From Diphasiastrum complanatum (taxonomy: Eukaryota; Streptophyta; Lycopodiopsida; Lycopodiales; Lycopodiaceae): a DNA stretch of 64,000 nucleotides. A model generated the notes under the pieces. The model was not told the origin of the DNA and ran no database searches. It was given only the letters and a program-made list of their open reading frames with translations. The translations under genes were made by a program, and so were the position numbers. The stretch lies in NCBI GenBank assembly GCA_029204225.1, contig CM055110.1, positions 34,791,947 through 34,855,946 of the forward strand, read 5' to 3'. Positions 25,687 through 32,001 of the stretch are shown piece by piece (within the stretch, counting starts at the first letter, position 1; each line of letters opens with the position of its first letter).

Positions 25687-28659
25687 TATGGTTGTTTTGT
25701 CAAAAATTGTTTCATTTAAGGCTAAAGTTCAGAATGATTCAGCTAGGTTTTTGTTCAACATGGTTTTAGTTCCGTTTGTTGTGAATCGTGATCAGAGAGA
25801 GAGATAGAGAGAGGGAGAATCAGAGAAGGGAGATTCTTGGTACGTTCATTGGGAATGCCCCAATGTGTTCTCTTTTTTTTTATATGGGATGCAGCTTTAG
25901 CGTAAAGGGACCATCCTGCACCTGAAACAGTTGGCAAACTACACGATCATATTCCCCTCGATCAGAGCTTTCAGAATCGCGCTGCAACTATGATGCAGAG
26001 ACATGGTTTTAATCTTGTCCTCCTGTGAGGCTCACATTGATGTATTACAATGGTTTTCTGAGTTCAGGTTCCTTGAGGTGAGCAATTCAAAGCTGAGTTG
26101 CAGCGGATCGCAATCCGCTGCAAAAACGTTTCGGATCGTGCGATTCGGAACGTCAGCGATCCGCAACCCGGATCACAAGTTTTTTTTTTTTTTTTTTTTT
26201 TTTTGTGGAAAAAGGAGTAATGGCCAATTTTTTTTTTTTGACTTTAATACTAACTAAACCGTAATTGAATGGTGGACATGCTTTTCCAATAGATATCAGA
26301 AATCAGTTTTGAATGGTGTTATTGTATACTTCTTTTGGAATAGCTGAAACCATCTACTGATGTCCAAATTTCTGAAACCATATGAAAATGCAGCCAGTTT
26401 TCTTAAACCATCTACTGATGTCCAGATTTCTAATCAATGTATCCTACAGCCATCTGAAACCAAGCAACAGATCTGCATAACAATTGCTTTTTTTAATATC
26501 CTTTACAAAAATAAAATAAAATTGCGTTCCGGGAAACCCTAATGGGAAATCCCGGATCGCGTTCCTGAACACGTTCCGGATCGCGTTCCGGAACGCGGAC
26601 TGCAACTTTGATTCAAAGACCAAGAATATTGTCTTCACCATTTCTAGGTCCTTCATGCACTGACAAATACCATACCTTGGGGACCAATCTTGGAGATAGT
26701 ATAATCCAATGTCTATCTCGGAGCAGAAATTATTTCCAGACACCTTCATAATGCTTTTTAAAGTGTAACCTCTTCAATACCTTTGTCACATGTGAATGGA
26801 TGTATGCATCAAAGATTTGATCCTTTGTTCCATCATGCATGGCATCACACAGGTCCCATTTTTTAAGACTCCATGTACCTATGTTTTCAAATACAATCTG
26901 CAAGAAATCTTTGGCCACACATCAGATATATTTTGCTGAATTTGCCACATCCCACAGTCCCATTTTTTAAGACTCCATGTACCTATGTTTTCAAATACAA
27001 TCTGCAAGAAATCTTTGGCCTCACATCAGATATATTTTGCTGAATTTGCCACATCCCACAGATGGTTGGAGGACCTAACTTCCACAAACATGGGGTGCAA
27101 AGCATGTCACAGCTTGGCATGCACAAAGTTGATGCTCTTATCATTTATGGGGCATCTCTTGCAGATCTCCAGAGGGGTGACTAACCGATAATTTGACAGC
27201 TTCTTGATGCAACATATATCAATAGTACAGGAGATGGCTCAAGCTCCGTTTCTAAAGGCAGCATTTCTTGCTGCACACTGCAAAGGATACAATTAATTTT
27301 ATCAGGTCATGTCAGCTTGCAGATGACACATGGTCTTAAAGTTTACATAGTCTAACTAAGAATATCTTCCTCACATAGAGATAGGTAAATTTCATAGGAC
27401 GCCTAGAGATGACAATATTCGTGACCTGCCTGTTCACGCTGGCAAAGTTAGAAAAATAAATTTTTTAACAGCCAATCTATCAAGACATTAAAGGCAGGCA
27501 CAATTGCTTCTTTCAAGATCAAGCTCTCCCTCCAATCTTTCATTGCATACTTCAACCGGTAATGTGTAGCATGACCACTTTGAGGCTTTACATCTAGACA
27601 GGCCATGTTTGCATCTGTTTTTCAGCTATCTAATATTTCATATTTGTACATACTGTATGTCTGAGCATGACTACTTAAGGGCTGTATGTCTAGACGGCTC
27701 ATGTTTGCAGTTTCAGTTTTCTTTAGCTTGGTTCATTTATGTATACGAGGGATATATTCTGCTCCGACTAGTTATACACATACTTGTCAGTGTTATTTTT
27801 CTCCTCATGTAAAGATCTCGGTACCGTAAGGCAATGTCAAAGCTTCTTCTTCTCTCATATCAGCATTTGGACCTAAATGGCATTAGTCAAGTTTTATCTA
27901 CCTTTGATCTCCTCCTCTTCTTGTTTTATTAGGAGACTAGCCAATGATCAGGAGAGAGAGGTCCTTTTCTTGCATAAATAATATTTGCTGAATCCAATCA
28001 CCCACATCAAAAATATTTGAGGTTCAACTAATTTTTCTCCTGTTGGTGTAGGGTAATGTTTCTCTGCCAAGTAGACCATTACACATAACACTTTATAAAC
28101 ATTTCTCTACGCTGGGAAAATTAAGTATACAAGTTTCCCAATACCTGTGAGTCAAACTCTTCTGTATCATGAATGCAAGATCTATTTCCAGGGTTCCTTG
28201 TGCTATGGAACTTGTTCTATATTTATTTCCTAGTTAAAGCCAAAATGTAGCTGTTCAATAAAAGCTACTTGTTCAGGAAAACGTTCTTGGTATCATTGAT
28301 CTAAACACTCAAACAGTTGGGCTACAGCAATAAGTTTTAGAGAGAACCTGGATTTCCTAGAACCACAAATATTTGCACCGAAGGCTTAACGGAATGCAGT
28401 TCCAAAATCTCTGTTGTATGGCTAATCTTCAAAGAAACACGAACTCAATTAGCTGGGAAAATTACCTCTAGAATAATGTGAAAATAAAGCTATTGATTAT
28501 ATTACAGAAGAATTGAAAACCTCCATCACTTTGAAGTTAGAATGTTAGAATGATAACAAGAAATTTTTGATATATCAAGTACCACAAGGAAGAAGTAAGA
28601 TACCCGCCCACATTATCTATGCGTACAACTGCTTTTTGAGACTGGAGCCCCACTGCCAT
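2640..28659 (-). CDS. LDAH-type lipid-droplet-associated serine hydrolase, 5' part (exons 1-8, 3' end off window)
   Basis: Members of this alpha/beta-hydrolase family (DUF2305/LDAH) sit on lipid droplets or the ER and are predicted serine esterases or lipases. Eight exons join with matching phase: 28604-28659, 28348-28421, 19527-19598, 12045-12067, 11872-11922, 11009-11059, 2903-2962 and 2640-2722 (470 nt, 156 codons plus 2 nt). Family landmarks appear in order: GHTTEILEL, the oxyanion segment VVLGNPG, VAFYHDYVESL, KDWEAGKLYSLHEQIEHK split over two exons, PIVL and VGHSIGAYM with the nucleophile Ser, then YVLGVYPFL. All visible splice sites are GT-AG, and no stop interrupts the joined frame. 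The Asp and His of the triad should lie in exons left of base 1. The chosen start gives a short leader before VVRIDNVGG, as in relatives. Introns are very long (8.7, 7.5 and 8.0 kb) and filled with transposons. The family assignment is strong; whether the gene is expressed is unknown. Confidence 0.85.
2903..2962 (-). CDS. LDAH exon 7 (nucleophile elbow)
   Basis: Encodes VGHSIGAYMVLELLKQFQDK. G-H-S-I-G is the nucleophile elbow, with the Ser as predicted catalytic residue. Acceptor CTTGTAG, donor GTTTGT; the next intron is only 180 bp. Confidence 0.9.
2963..5162. other. LDAH intron 6, left part; no gene
   Basis: No exon or transposon protein is recognised. A short (GT)n tract lies near 5020-5042, followed by a GC-rich stretch with GGCGCC repeats (about 5060-5175) that resembles the sequence beside 10190-10215. 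It probably belongs to the termini of the CACTA-like element. Confidence 0.5.
5633..5985. repeat. Tandem ~85-100-bp repeats in element 5' region
   Basis: Four copies of a unit containing TGCACGGCTATTC, then CTTGGCTA, then GTGCTATTGATGAAT start near 5640, 5748, 5835 and 5918. The middle two copies are nearly identical, which suggests recent unequal duplication. Confidence 0.8.
6165..6690. repeat. Three and a half ~178-bp tandem repeats
   Basis: Units start with GCATTAGTAACT or a close variant at about 6165, 6341, 6521 and 6674. Each carries AGATTTGTTATTCTTAAC and AAAGATTTTTTACC. The third unit has a deletion of about 25 bp. The array ends just before the kinase-like reading frame. Confidence 0.85.
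6708..7855 (+). pseudogene. Broken protein kinase-like gene inside the CACTA-like element
   Basis: The first segment (6708-6962) begins MADQRKILLKSL and is predicted helical; a shift to another frame continues at about 6947. Between 7022 and 7330 one frame, broken by TGA and TAA, reads into VGSGTFG (the kinase glycine loop) and FAAKRHKGE (beta-3 Lys). After a frameshift near 7312 the frame 7316-7855 gives QEVGIDIAHRGIVRSIGH and FNGGSVDDLM, which look like the C-helix Glu, the H-x-x-I-V segment and the hinge of a plant (TKL-like) kinase. No HRD or DFG motif follows; the last 100 residues (HHPGWKQSLARANAEHIKY...) are unrecognised. This looks like a captured, decayed N-lobe with an unknown tail and not a working kinase. 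Confidence 0.6.
8121..8685 (+). pseudogene. Possible Ptta/En/Spm-type (Transposase_24-like) fragment
   Basis: A frame at 8121-8282 reads MASEGSSGSADKERQEKAYK and continues to a stop after about 53 codons; the next frame carries on from about 8270. At about 8540-8660 another frame reads VYVTRTELWDALVGASC, a stop, then VHDQIEELQSQLHRQESAF. The TR-E-x-W segment followed by a coiled coil resembles the C-terminal part of plant Transposase_24 proteins. The resemblance is weak; a different captured gene is possible. Confidence 0.3.
8750..9466 (-). pseudogene. Minus-strand fragment with RING-H2-like zinc ligands
   Basis: A start at 9466 opens a plausible Ser/Thr/Lys-rich N-terminus (MDDSTPQPNTSQIATDVPST...) that loses its frame near 9330. 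Further on, 8948-9028 encodes CPQC, then CTHFYHIAC, matching C-x2-C-x14-C-x-H-x2-H-x2-C, the first six ligands of a RING-H2 finger. The last Cys pair is not found. Splicing between the two parts is possible but unproved. It lies opposite in strand to the kinase-like fragment in the same element. Confidence 0.4.
9511..9889. repeat. ~190-bp tandem duplication
   Basis: Two near-identical units, about 9511-9700 and 9702-9889, both contain TTTTATGGACCCTATATCAA and CAACAATGCACATCGTTTC. They sit in the right arm of the CACTA-like element. Confidence 0.88.
10190..11008. other. LDAH intron 6, right part; nothing recognised
   Basis: No coding frame or repeat is supported, apart from GC-rich GGCGCC sequence at 10190-10215 next to the element end. 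The stretch ends at the exon 6 donor. Confidence 0.5.
11009..11059 (-). CDS. LDAH exon 6
   Basis: Encodes GHFLKGLVEKADVPIVL (17 codons, phase 0). PIVL runs directly into VGHSIGAY of exon 7, 8,046 bp away. Acceptor is TTGTCAG and donor is GTAGGC. Confidence 0.85.
11872..11922 (-). CDS. LDAH exon 5
   Basis: Encodes DWEAGKLYSLHEQIEHK (17 codons, phase 0 at both ends), the most recognisable internal motif of the family. Acceptor is GAATAG and donor is GTAGTT. Confidence 0.88.
12045..12067 (-). CDS. LDAH exon 4 (23-nt microexon)
   Basis: The acceptor is TGCAG and the donor GTATGT. It encodes VVHNHDAK, corresponding to the family's ISHxGHxxK segment. Only 23 nt long, it still restores phase exactly between exons 3 and 5. 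A longer version using an upstream AG at 12089 would not match exon 3 well. Confidence 0.65.
12438..13127. mobile_element. Non-autonomous hAT-type element (690 bp)
   Basis: The ends match as CTTAGAAACCCATTCCGA and the complement of the right end, CTTAGTTTCCCATTCCGA, each followed by GGAAC/GTTCC-rich subterminal repeats. It is flanked by ATTTGAAG (12430-12437) and ATCTGAAG (13128-13135), an 8-bp duplication with one mismatch. The interior carries about three copies of a 46-bp unit with CTGTCATTCATCAAACAAAA (12665-12800). No transposase is present. It lies in LDAH intron 3. Confidence 0.7.
13380..13560 (-). pseudogene. Ty3/gypsy gag C-terminal fragment
   Basis: The minus strand encodes HQFLAGLPKSIKRNLKR, paralogous to HKFLARLSKSIKHDLKR of the gag fragment at 42272-42805. 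The adjacent non-coding plus-strand text GTAAACTCATCATCAGATCT is shared at both loci. It is oriented against the pol pieces that follow, so the locus is rearranged. Confidence 0.6.
13982..15270 (+). pseudogene. Ty3/gypsy reverse transcriptase-RNase H remnant
   Basis: Successive frames give FLPLQDVNHHFDLVPTASPP, LFSKLDLHCGYHQM, and VIVYFDDILVHGT with the catalytic YFDD at 14558-14569. RNase H pieces follow, and KPGKSNDDANALYRLP lies near 15215-15260. The order is that of chromovirus-like Ty3/gypsy pol. Several frameshifts and stops break it, so it is inactive. It lies in LDAH intron 3, antisense to LDAH. Confidence 0.85.
15271..16135. other. Degenerate retroelement spacer
   Basis: Pyrimidine-rich sequence between two pol pieces. 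Weak, stop-ridden traces of an integrase N-terminus may occur at 15380-15640, but no motif is clear enough to call. Confidence 0.4.
16136..17500 (+). pseudogene. Second Ty3/gypsy RNase H-integrase remnant
   Basis: VVWTDEVNESFETLK and FLVETDASNFVVGVV (16137-16280) mark the start of an RNase H domain, and STYEKKF follows. The integrase has an H-H-C-C finger (16860-17000, ending in C-x2-C of GCEQCKFNKA) and core pieces MDFV and SDRDSKFTGNFW with two catalytic Asp residues. Frameshifts and stops interrupt it. It repeats the RNase H region already present in the upstream piece, so it is a separate insertion or lineage. Confidence 0.85.
17559..17840 (+). pseudogene. Third Ty3/gypsy integrase fragment
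   Basis: Encodes FSLHGLPHSILTDRDSKFTS followed by NFWMKL, an integrase core segment that duplicates the one at 17220-17290 with different residues. It therefore comes from yet another copy. It is bounded by unrelated sequence on the right. Confidence 0.75.
17841..19526. other. LDAH intron 3 sequence, no gene
   Basis: Nothing coding is recognised. The only clear structure is a perfect 27-bp tandem duplication at 18461-18514. Confidence 0.5.
18461..18514. repeat. 27-bp perfect tandem duplication
   Basis: Two head-to-tail copies of a unit beginning TTCCTTGGATGACTCGGGAG, the second starting at 18488. Confidence 0.9.
19527..19598 (-). CDS. LDAH exon 3
   Basis: The acceptor is GTAGCAG and the donor GTTCAT. 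It encodes VVAFYHDYVESLFKFLNGK and then ASIT, a conserved block directly after the NPG motif in LDAH proteins. It sits 8.7 kb from exon 2 and 7.5 kb from exon 4, and both phases match. Confidence 0.85.
19599..20951. other. LDAH intron 2, part; nothing recognised
   Basis: Short frames on both strands show no family resemblance or splice logic. No repeat boundaries are seen. Confidence 0.45.
21913..25514 (+). pseudogene. hAT transposase (BED finger, DUF659, hAT C-terminal dimerisation), multi-exon, with premature stops
   Basis: Inferred exons: 21913-22910, 23000-23338, 23429-23835, 23934-24103, 24213-24550 and about 24670-25514, mostly with good GT-AG sites. Exon 1 has a BED-like finger (WRCLH, stop, GGHFTGSLTRVRAHL) in which TGA stands near a zinc-ligand Cys position, then a repeat-rich Ser/Gly/Thr linker. 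Exon 2 is the DUF659 catalytic region (GCTILSDGWTDIRRRS, VVIDNASNC, WTPCAAHCIDLL). Exon 3 has KKPAPTCFAFYFLVLERL. Exon 5 has the dimerisation motif CERNWSTWAFYHMQKRNKL. The last exon is acidic, then Arg/Gly-rich. In-frame stops lie near 22009, 22614, 22838, 23802 and 24286, and the exon 2/3 phase does not close. It binds hAT ends and cuts DNA in active relatives; this copy looks inactive. Confidence 0.88.
24670..25514 (+). CDS. hAT transposase C-terminal extension: acidic tract, AT-hook-like and RG-rich tail
   Basis: The longest open part of the transposase. After VDPDTCLVDSIVDAPRAPP it has a basic helix (RALRRQRRTERQRERA), a strongly acidic stretch (EEEEWVEGDTEEDEEMW), then RRPRGRPRGFGRGG, which resembles an AT-hook, and a run of Arg-Gly repeats. 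In a neighbouring frame the sequence ends STDSDDLSYHDSDEP with a stop at 25433-25435. That is a more typical acidic end for these proteins, so a frameshift near 25300 is likely. Confidence 0.6.
25605..25682. repeat. (GA)n microsatellite
   Basis: About 39 uninterrupted GA units within the 3' part of the hAT element; a second short GA run follows at 25795-25815. Confidence 0.97.
26093..26610. mobile_element. Short hAT-family MITE (518 bp)
   Basis: Flanked by a perfect 8-bp duplication, ATTCAAAG, at 26085-26092 and 26611-26618. The ends read CTGAGTTGCAGCGGATC and, complemented, CAAAGTTGCAGTCCGCG, so both share AGTTGCAG with the hAT at 20960 only about 100 bp away. Subterminal GCGTTCCGGAACGCG motifs are dense at the right end, and a long poly-T run lies at 26180-26202. 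No coding capacity. Confidence 0.88.
26625..27300 (-). pseudogene. Degenerate coding-like segment, unrecognised
   Basis: The minus strand carries protein-like text over several interrupted frames: KRCPINDKSINFVHAK, HALHPMFVEVRSSNHLWDVA, KDFLQIVFENIGTWSLKKWD, CDAMHDGTKDQIFDAYIHSH and VTKVLKRLHFKKHYEGVWK. Composition and continuity look like a once real gene and not random frames. A 104-bp tandem duplication interrupts it. I do not recognise the family. It is in LDAH intron 2 on the LDAH strand but does not resemble LDAH. Confidence 0.4.
26853..27060. repeat. 104-bp tandem duplication
   Basis: Units 26853-26956 and 26957-27060 are nearly identical, beginning GTCCCATTTTTTAAGACTCC. They duplicate part of the unrecognised coding-like segment. 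Confidence 0.92.
27301..28347. other. LDAH intron 2, right end; nothing recognised
   Basis: AT-rich sequence without supported frames, ending at the exon 2 donor. Two related short units around GCATGACCACTTTGAGGCT and GCATGACTACTTAAGGGCT (27565-27700) form a weak imperfect repeat. Confidence 0.45.
28348..28421 (-). CDS. LDAH exon 2
   Basis: The acceptor is GATTAG and the donor GTTCTC. It encodes HTTEILELHSVKPSVQ and then IFVVLGNP, the segment that includes the family oxyanion-hole motif (usually PGNPG; here LGNPG). It ends in phase 1, which fits exon 3. Confidence 0.8.
28604..28659 (-). CDS. LDAH exon 1
   Basis: Encodes 18 codons from Met (MAVGLQSQ...) through RIDNVG, plus two bases of the next Gly codon. 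The donor is GTATCT. Upstream, a TTTGCAG acceptor near 28690 suggests a spliced 5' UTR. Confidence 0.75.
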
Positions 28660-29463
28660 TGAACAAGTTTCAGATTTGTAGCAAACTCTCTGCAAAGCGA
28701 GCAGAAAATGATTCAGCATATTTGAAGCATCGGTATACATCTCTTGATTAAAACTGTGGTGTATGTGGGAAGGCGATTGGACCATGTCAAAGGGTGTCAA
28801 CCTTTTGAAAAATATTTTACTCTTGTGAAGCCACTCAACTGCTCTGCAACTCACGTGCAGAGAGACTCACTACTGTGCTTATAGCACTTTAATTCCATGT
28901 CTTTCACGCATTACCTTGTTACAAAGTCTTATCAATGAAAATGGTATTCTAGAACAAGGTGTAACTTAGAGTTGATCTACATGTGAGAGTTGCTACCACC
29001 CAGCACCATGTCACACCTATCCGTAGATAAGCTAAGAAGGAACTTGTCCTTACTTTCAATGAAGGGAATTCTCCTTCCATATATATTCAGGTCAATTTAA
29101 TTTGCAAAACAGGACTATTTATTGCAGATCAAACTTGGCATCTAACATCATCTACATCAATTACAGACTATAGAAGTTCTCTTTTTTACAAAATCTGCTT
29201 TTTTGTAAACTCCCACAGCAAAAAGATACTAAGTAGCAGTATTCACTTCATTTGATCTCTTTCCAGTTGTAGAGCCGAGATTAACATGTTTCATATAGTG
29301 CACTGAGACGAATACATGATGCTACATGGCATTAGTCCATTTTGGGATGCACTTAATTTGGGAGCAAGATAGCTGATGCCTCAAACAGATCAAGTTGAAT
29401 GCTGCATTGCTGCTTTCCTCTGCTGAAACAAAATAGACATTTTGGGGGAAGAATGCAGTAAGA
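28660..29463. other. LDAH 5' UTR and upstream region
   Basis: On the minus strand a TTTGCAG acceptor near 28690 precedes the start codon by about 30 nt, which suggests a 5' UTR intron. A G-box core CACGTG lies at 28852-28857. I cannot place a TATA box or transcription start with confidence. No other gene is seen. Confidence 0.35.
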
Positions 29464-29478
29464 GAGTGATCAGAAATG

Positions 29479-29564
29479 CTTCTTGGTTTCCAAGGGGAGG
29501 CTCGAACCTGGGACCAAAGAAACTTTGGATGCCAAGCTAACCAGTTGAGCCAACCCCGTTGGGT
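29479..29564 (-). mobile_element. tRNA-derived SINE, ~86 bp, with perfect 15-bp TSD
   Basis: Inserted between two identical copies of GAGTGATCAGAAATG (29464-29478 and 29565-29579). Read on the minus strand it contains TGGCTCAACTGG (pol III A box) and GGTTCGAGCC (B box) about 40 nt apart, then GGAAACCAAG. The insert is essentially only the tRNA-related head with no evident A-rich or unrelated 3' body. Related copies occur at 48084-48258. It is a retroposed sequence and not a functional tRNA: no clean cloverleaf can be drawn. Confidence 0.85.
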
Positions 29565-29579
29565 GAGTGATCAGAAATG

Positions 29580-30094
29580 GCGCTACTACACACGTAAACA
29601 GCATATTGTAACAACAGTGTATGGAATTTTGTAAGTATATCAGAAGCTTAAAAATTAGTTGCACAGCATTTCACTCACTTTCACCTGGCTCCACCATTGT
29701 CAAATGAAGTGAAAGCTTGTTTTTCGCTTGAATCTGCTATGGATTTTTGAGAACTTGGTAAGAGCAATACAAACCCATACGATCTAAAAGTTACTTTCGT
29801 CATTTTTTTTGTGGGAACATTTCTCTTGATGATGGATGCATCAGCATCCAAAAGTTCTTCACATATGTTTTGGTATCCAATTTTTTGCTTCATCTTTCTC
29901 ATTGTGAGGAATGATAGAAATCTATTGTGCATCTGGGTCCCCCTGATGCCGTCTTAGTTTGATTTTATCTCTACTTGAAGCTCTAAGAAATTCGATAATG
30001 AGCCAGATTCTTTCATGTAACCATCACTGTTACTGCAGTGAACACATCAAGTTAAATGTGATCACCATGACTAACCAGCACGGTTACTGCTTTT
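29580..30094. other. Intergenic, nothing recognised
   Basis: One minus-strand open frame (29681-29932) has no recognisable motif and unremarkable composition. Confidence 0.4.
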
Positions 30095-30265
30095 AGTTGC
30101 ACTTCCATTCAGAATCGCGGTCCGAATCTAGATTTGGAATTTTCAAAGAATCGTTCAAAATCGTTTTTTTTTTTTGGGCAATATGGGTATCAGACGAAAG
30201 CTCTAATTAAAAGCATTATTACTGTGTAGTTTGCCGAATGTTTCGGGTACAGGATGGTCCAGTTC
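30095..30265 (-). mobile_element. Truncated hAT terminus
   Basis: TAGTTGCA, then ATTCAGAATCGCGG, a poly-T run, and later GTGTAGTTTGCC with CAGGATGGTCC match in order the reverse complement of the 3' terminal 130 bp of the hAT at 20960-25992. No second end or target duplication was found. Confidence 0.6.
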
Positions 30266-30766
30266 AAGTGCATTAATCCATGTTGGGTTCTGTCAAGGAT
30301 CAAAATTCAAAACTAAGTTGTAGCCTGTTCGTTACGATCACAGATGGTTCCAATGGGATAGAGACAAAGAACTGTAGAGCAATTGTACCTTCCGGCGACA
30401 GTAGCAGGGAGGGGCGCTGCCCCCCTGCACCCCCCTTAGATAAAAATGGGGGTCCAAATGTGCCCCGATAAGGGCCCAATATTTATGCCCCGCCCCCCCA
30501 ACTGTATGCACATTGCACTCAAATCTCTAGTGAAATGATTGCAAAAGTGATCATCATCCGTAGAGTTGATAGCCCAAACTATAGCATTAACATTTACTGA
30601 GAACCAAAGCAAATAACAACCAAATAGCTACTAAAAATAAGATTTGTTTGTGCCCTGCACTTCTAGGAGGCAAAACGCTGGTTTGACCACTGCTCCCCTA
30701 AAAAAATTTCAGCCATAAGCTATTTTCCCAAATATATATATCTATATATATTATTATTATTATTAG

Positions 30767-31012
30767 GCTGGACGCGGGCAATTTGCATCCGCGTCCGGCG
30801 TTCGGACCCGGACGCGTCCGACCCCCGGACACGGAGTCAGACGCGTGCACACCCCCGGATACGTCCGCTTTTCTTTTTTCTTTTTAATTTTTTAGTGTTA
30901 AGAAAATAAATAAAATTTAAAAAAATGTGGACACGTCCGACCCTGCGTCCGGGGGTCGGACGCGTCCGGGTCCGGACGCCAGACACGGACGCAGATTGCC
31001 CCCGTCCGGCCC
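30767..31012. mobile_element. GC-rich foldback MITE with ~90-bp inverted arms
   Basis: The left arm (about 30767-30870) and the reverse complement of the right arm (about 30925-31012) match at most positions. Both carry GTTCGGACCCGG/GTCCGGACCCGG, ACGCGTCCGACCCCCGGAC and GGGCAAT(T/C)TGC. A short T/A-rich loop separates them. The arms are CpG-rich, which is striking in this AT-rich window. A third, partial arm follows at 31013-31090. No coding capacity; family unknown. Confidence 0.7.
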
Positions 31013-31099
31013 GGACGTGCATCTCTGACAGACATGAGGGTCCGGGCCGAACGCGTTCGACCCCTGGACGCGGGGTCGGACGCGTCCATTTTTTTTTTT

Positions 31100-31745
31100 T
31101 TAATTTTTGGAGACTCAAATTTCTGGAGACTCAAAATTTTGGAGACTCAAAATTTTTGAAGATTCGAAATTTTTTTAGACTCGAATTTTTGGAGACTCGA
31201 ATTTTGGAGAATCGAAATTTTTGGAGACTCAAATTTCTGGAGACTCGAAATTTTGGAGACTCGAAAATTTTTGGAGACTCAAAAATTTTGTAGACTCAAA
31301 TTTTTGGAGACTCAAATTTTGGAGACTCGAATTTTTGGAGACTCGACATTTGTTTAGACTCAAATTTTTGGGGACTCGAATTTTTGGAGACTCGAAATTT
31401 TGGAGACTCAAAATTTTTGGAGACTCGAAATTTAGGAGACTTGAATTTCTGGAGACTCGAAATTTTGGAGACTCGAATTTTTGGAGACTCAAATTTTGGA
31501 GACTCGAATTTTTGGAGACTCGAAATTTTGGAGACCGACTCGATTTTTTGTAAAGACTCGAATTTTTCCATATGATTGAAATTTTCCAATGACTCAAATT
31601 TTCCAATACTCGAATTTTTCCAATGGATCGATTTTTTGGAACATCTCGAATTTTTCAAATTACTCAAATTTTTCCAATGGATCAATTTTTTTGAACATCT
31701 CGAATTTTTTCAAAGACTTGAATTTTTCCAAAGACTCGAATGTTA
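31100..31745. repeat. Minisatellite of TTTTGGAGACTCGAA-type units
   Basis: Roughly 27 units of 15-18 bp (consensus AATTTTTGGAGACTCGAA) run from 31105 to 31540 and then decay into TTTTCCAATGACTCGAA-type units to about 31745. All three frames stay open for long stretches because of the unit length, so the apparent proteins (METRNFGDSKFLETRNLG...) are artefacts. Confidence 0.92.
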
Positions 31746-31907
31746 GATATTCGAGATACGAGATTTGCAAGATTGGCCATCATCCAAATCATCGGCCGCC
31801 ACCTAAATCAACCGTCAACGACATACTGAAGTTCCAAATCATCGACCGTCACCTAGATCGGCCGCCATTGCTCGACAACGACAAGCACTCTTTACTAGTA
31901 TATATAT

Positions 31908-31961
31908 AAATTAAAGAAGAGCTAATAAGCATTCATGGTACCAGGGCGGTACCATATTATA

Positions 31962-32001
<40 letters not shown>

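Larger units (their letters stand above)
20960..25992 (+). mobile_element. Full-length hAT transposon (5,033 bp) with decayed transposase
   Basis: Perfect 13-bp terminal inverted repeats, CATAGTTGCAGCG at 20960-20972 and its complement at 25980-25992, are flanked by a perfect 8-bp target duplication, ATGCAGAG, at 20952-20959 and 25993-26000. Subterminal CGATTCG/GAATCG motifs occur at the ends. The interior encodes a spliced hAT transposase on the plus strand. It lies in LDAH intron 2, antisense to LDAH. Exact duplications suggest fairly recent insertion, yet several stops in the transposase mean this copy is probably no longer autonomous. Confidence 0.93.

Noticed and set aside
29479-29564. 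Functional tRNA gene
   Set aside because: A and B boxes are present, but acceptor and T-arm pairings are poor and the unit has a 15-bp target duplication and related copies, so it is a SINE.
31100-31745. CRISPR-like array
   Set aside because: Units of 15-18 bp follow each other without unique spacers in a plant nuclear context; it is a minisatellite.
31221-31909. Repetitive proteins (METRNFGDS..., ESPKFRVSKN...)
   Set aside because: Frames of a short tandem repeat, open in several phases and on both strands, with no promoter or splice evidence.
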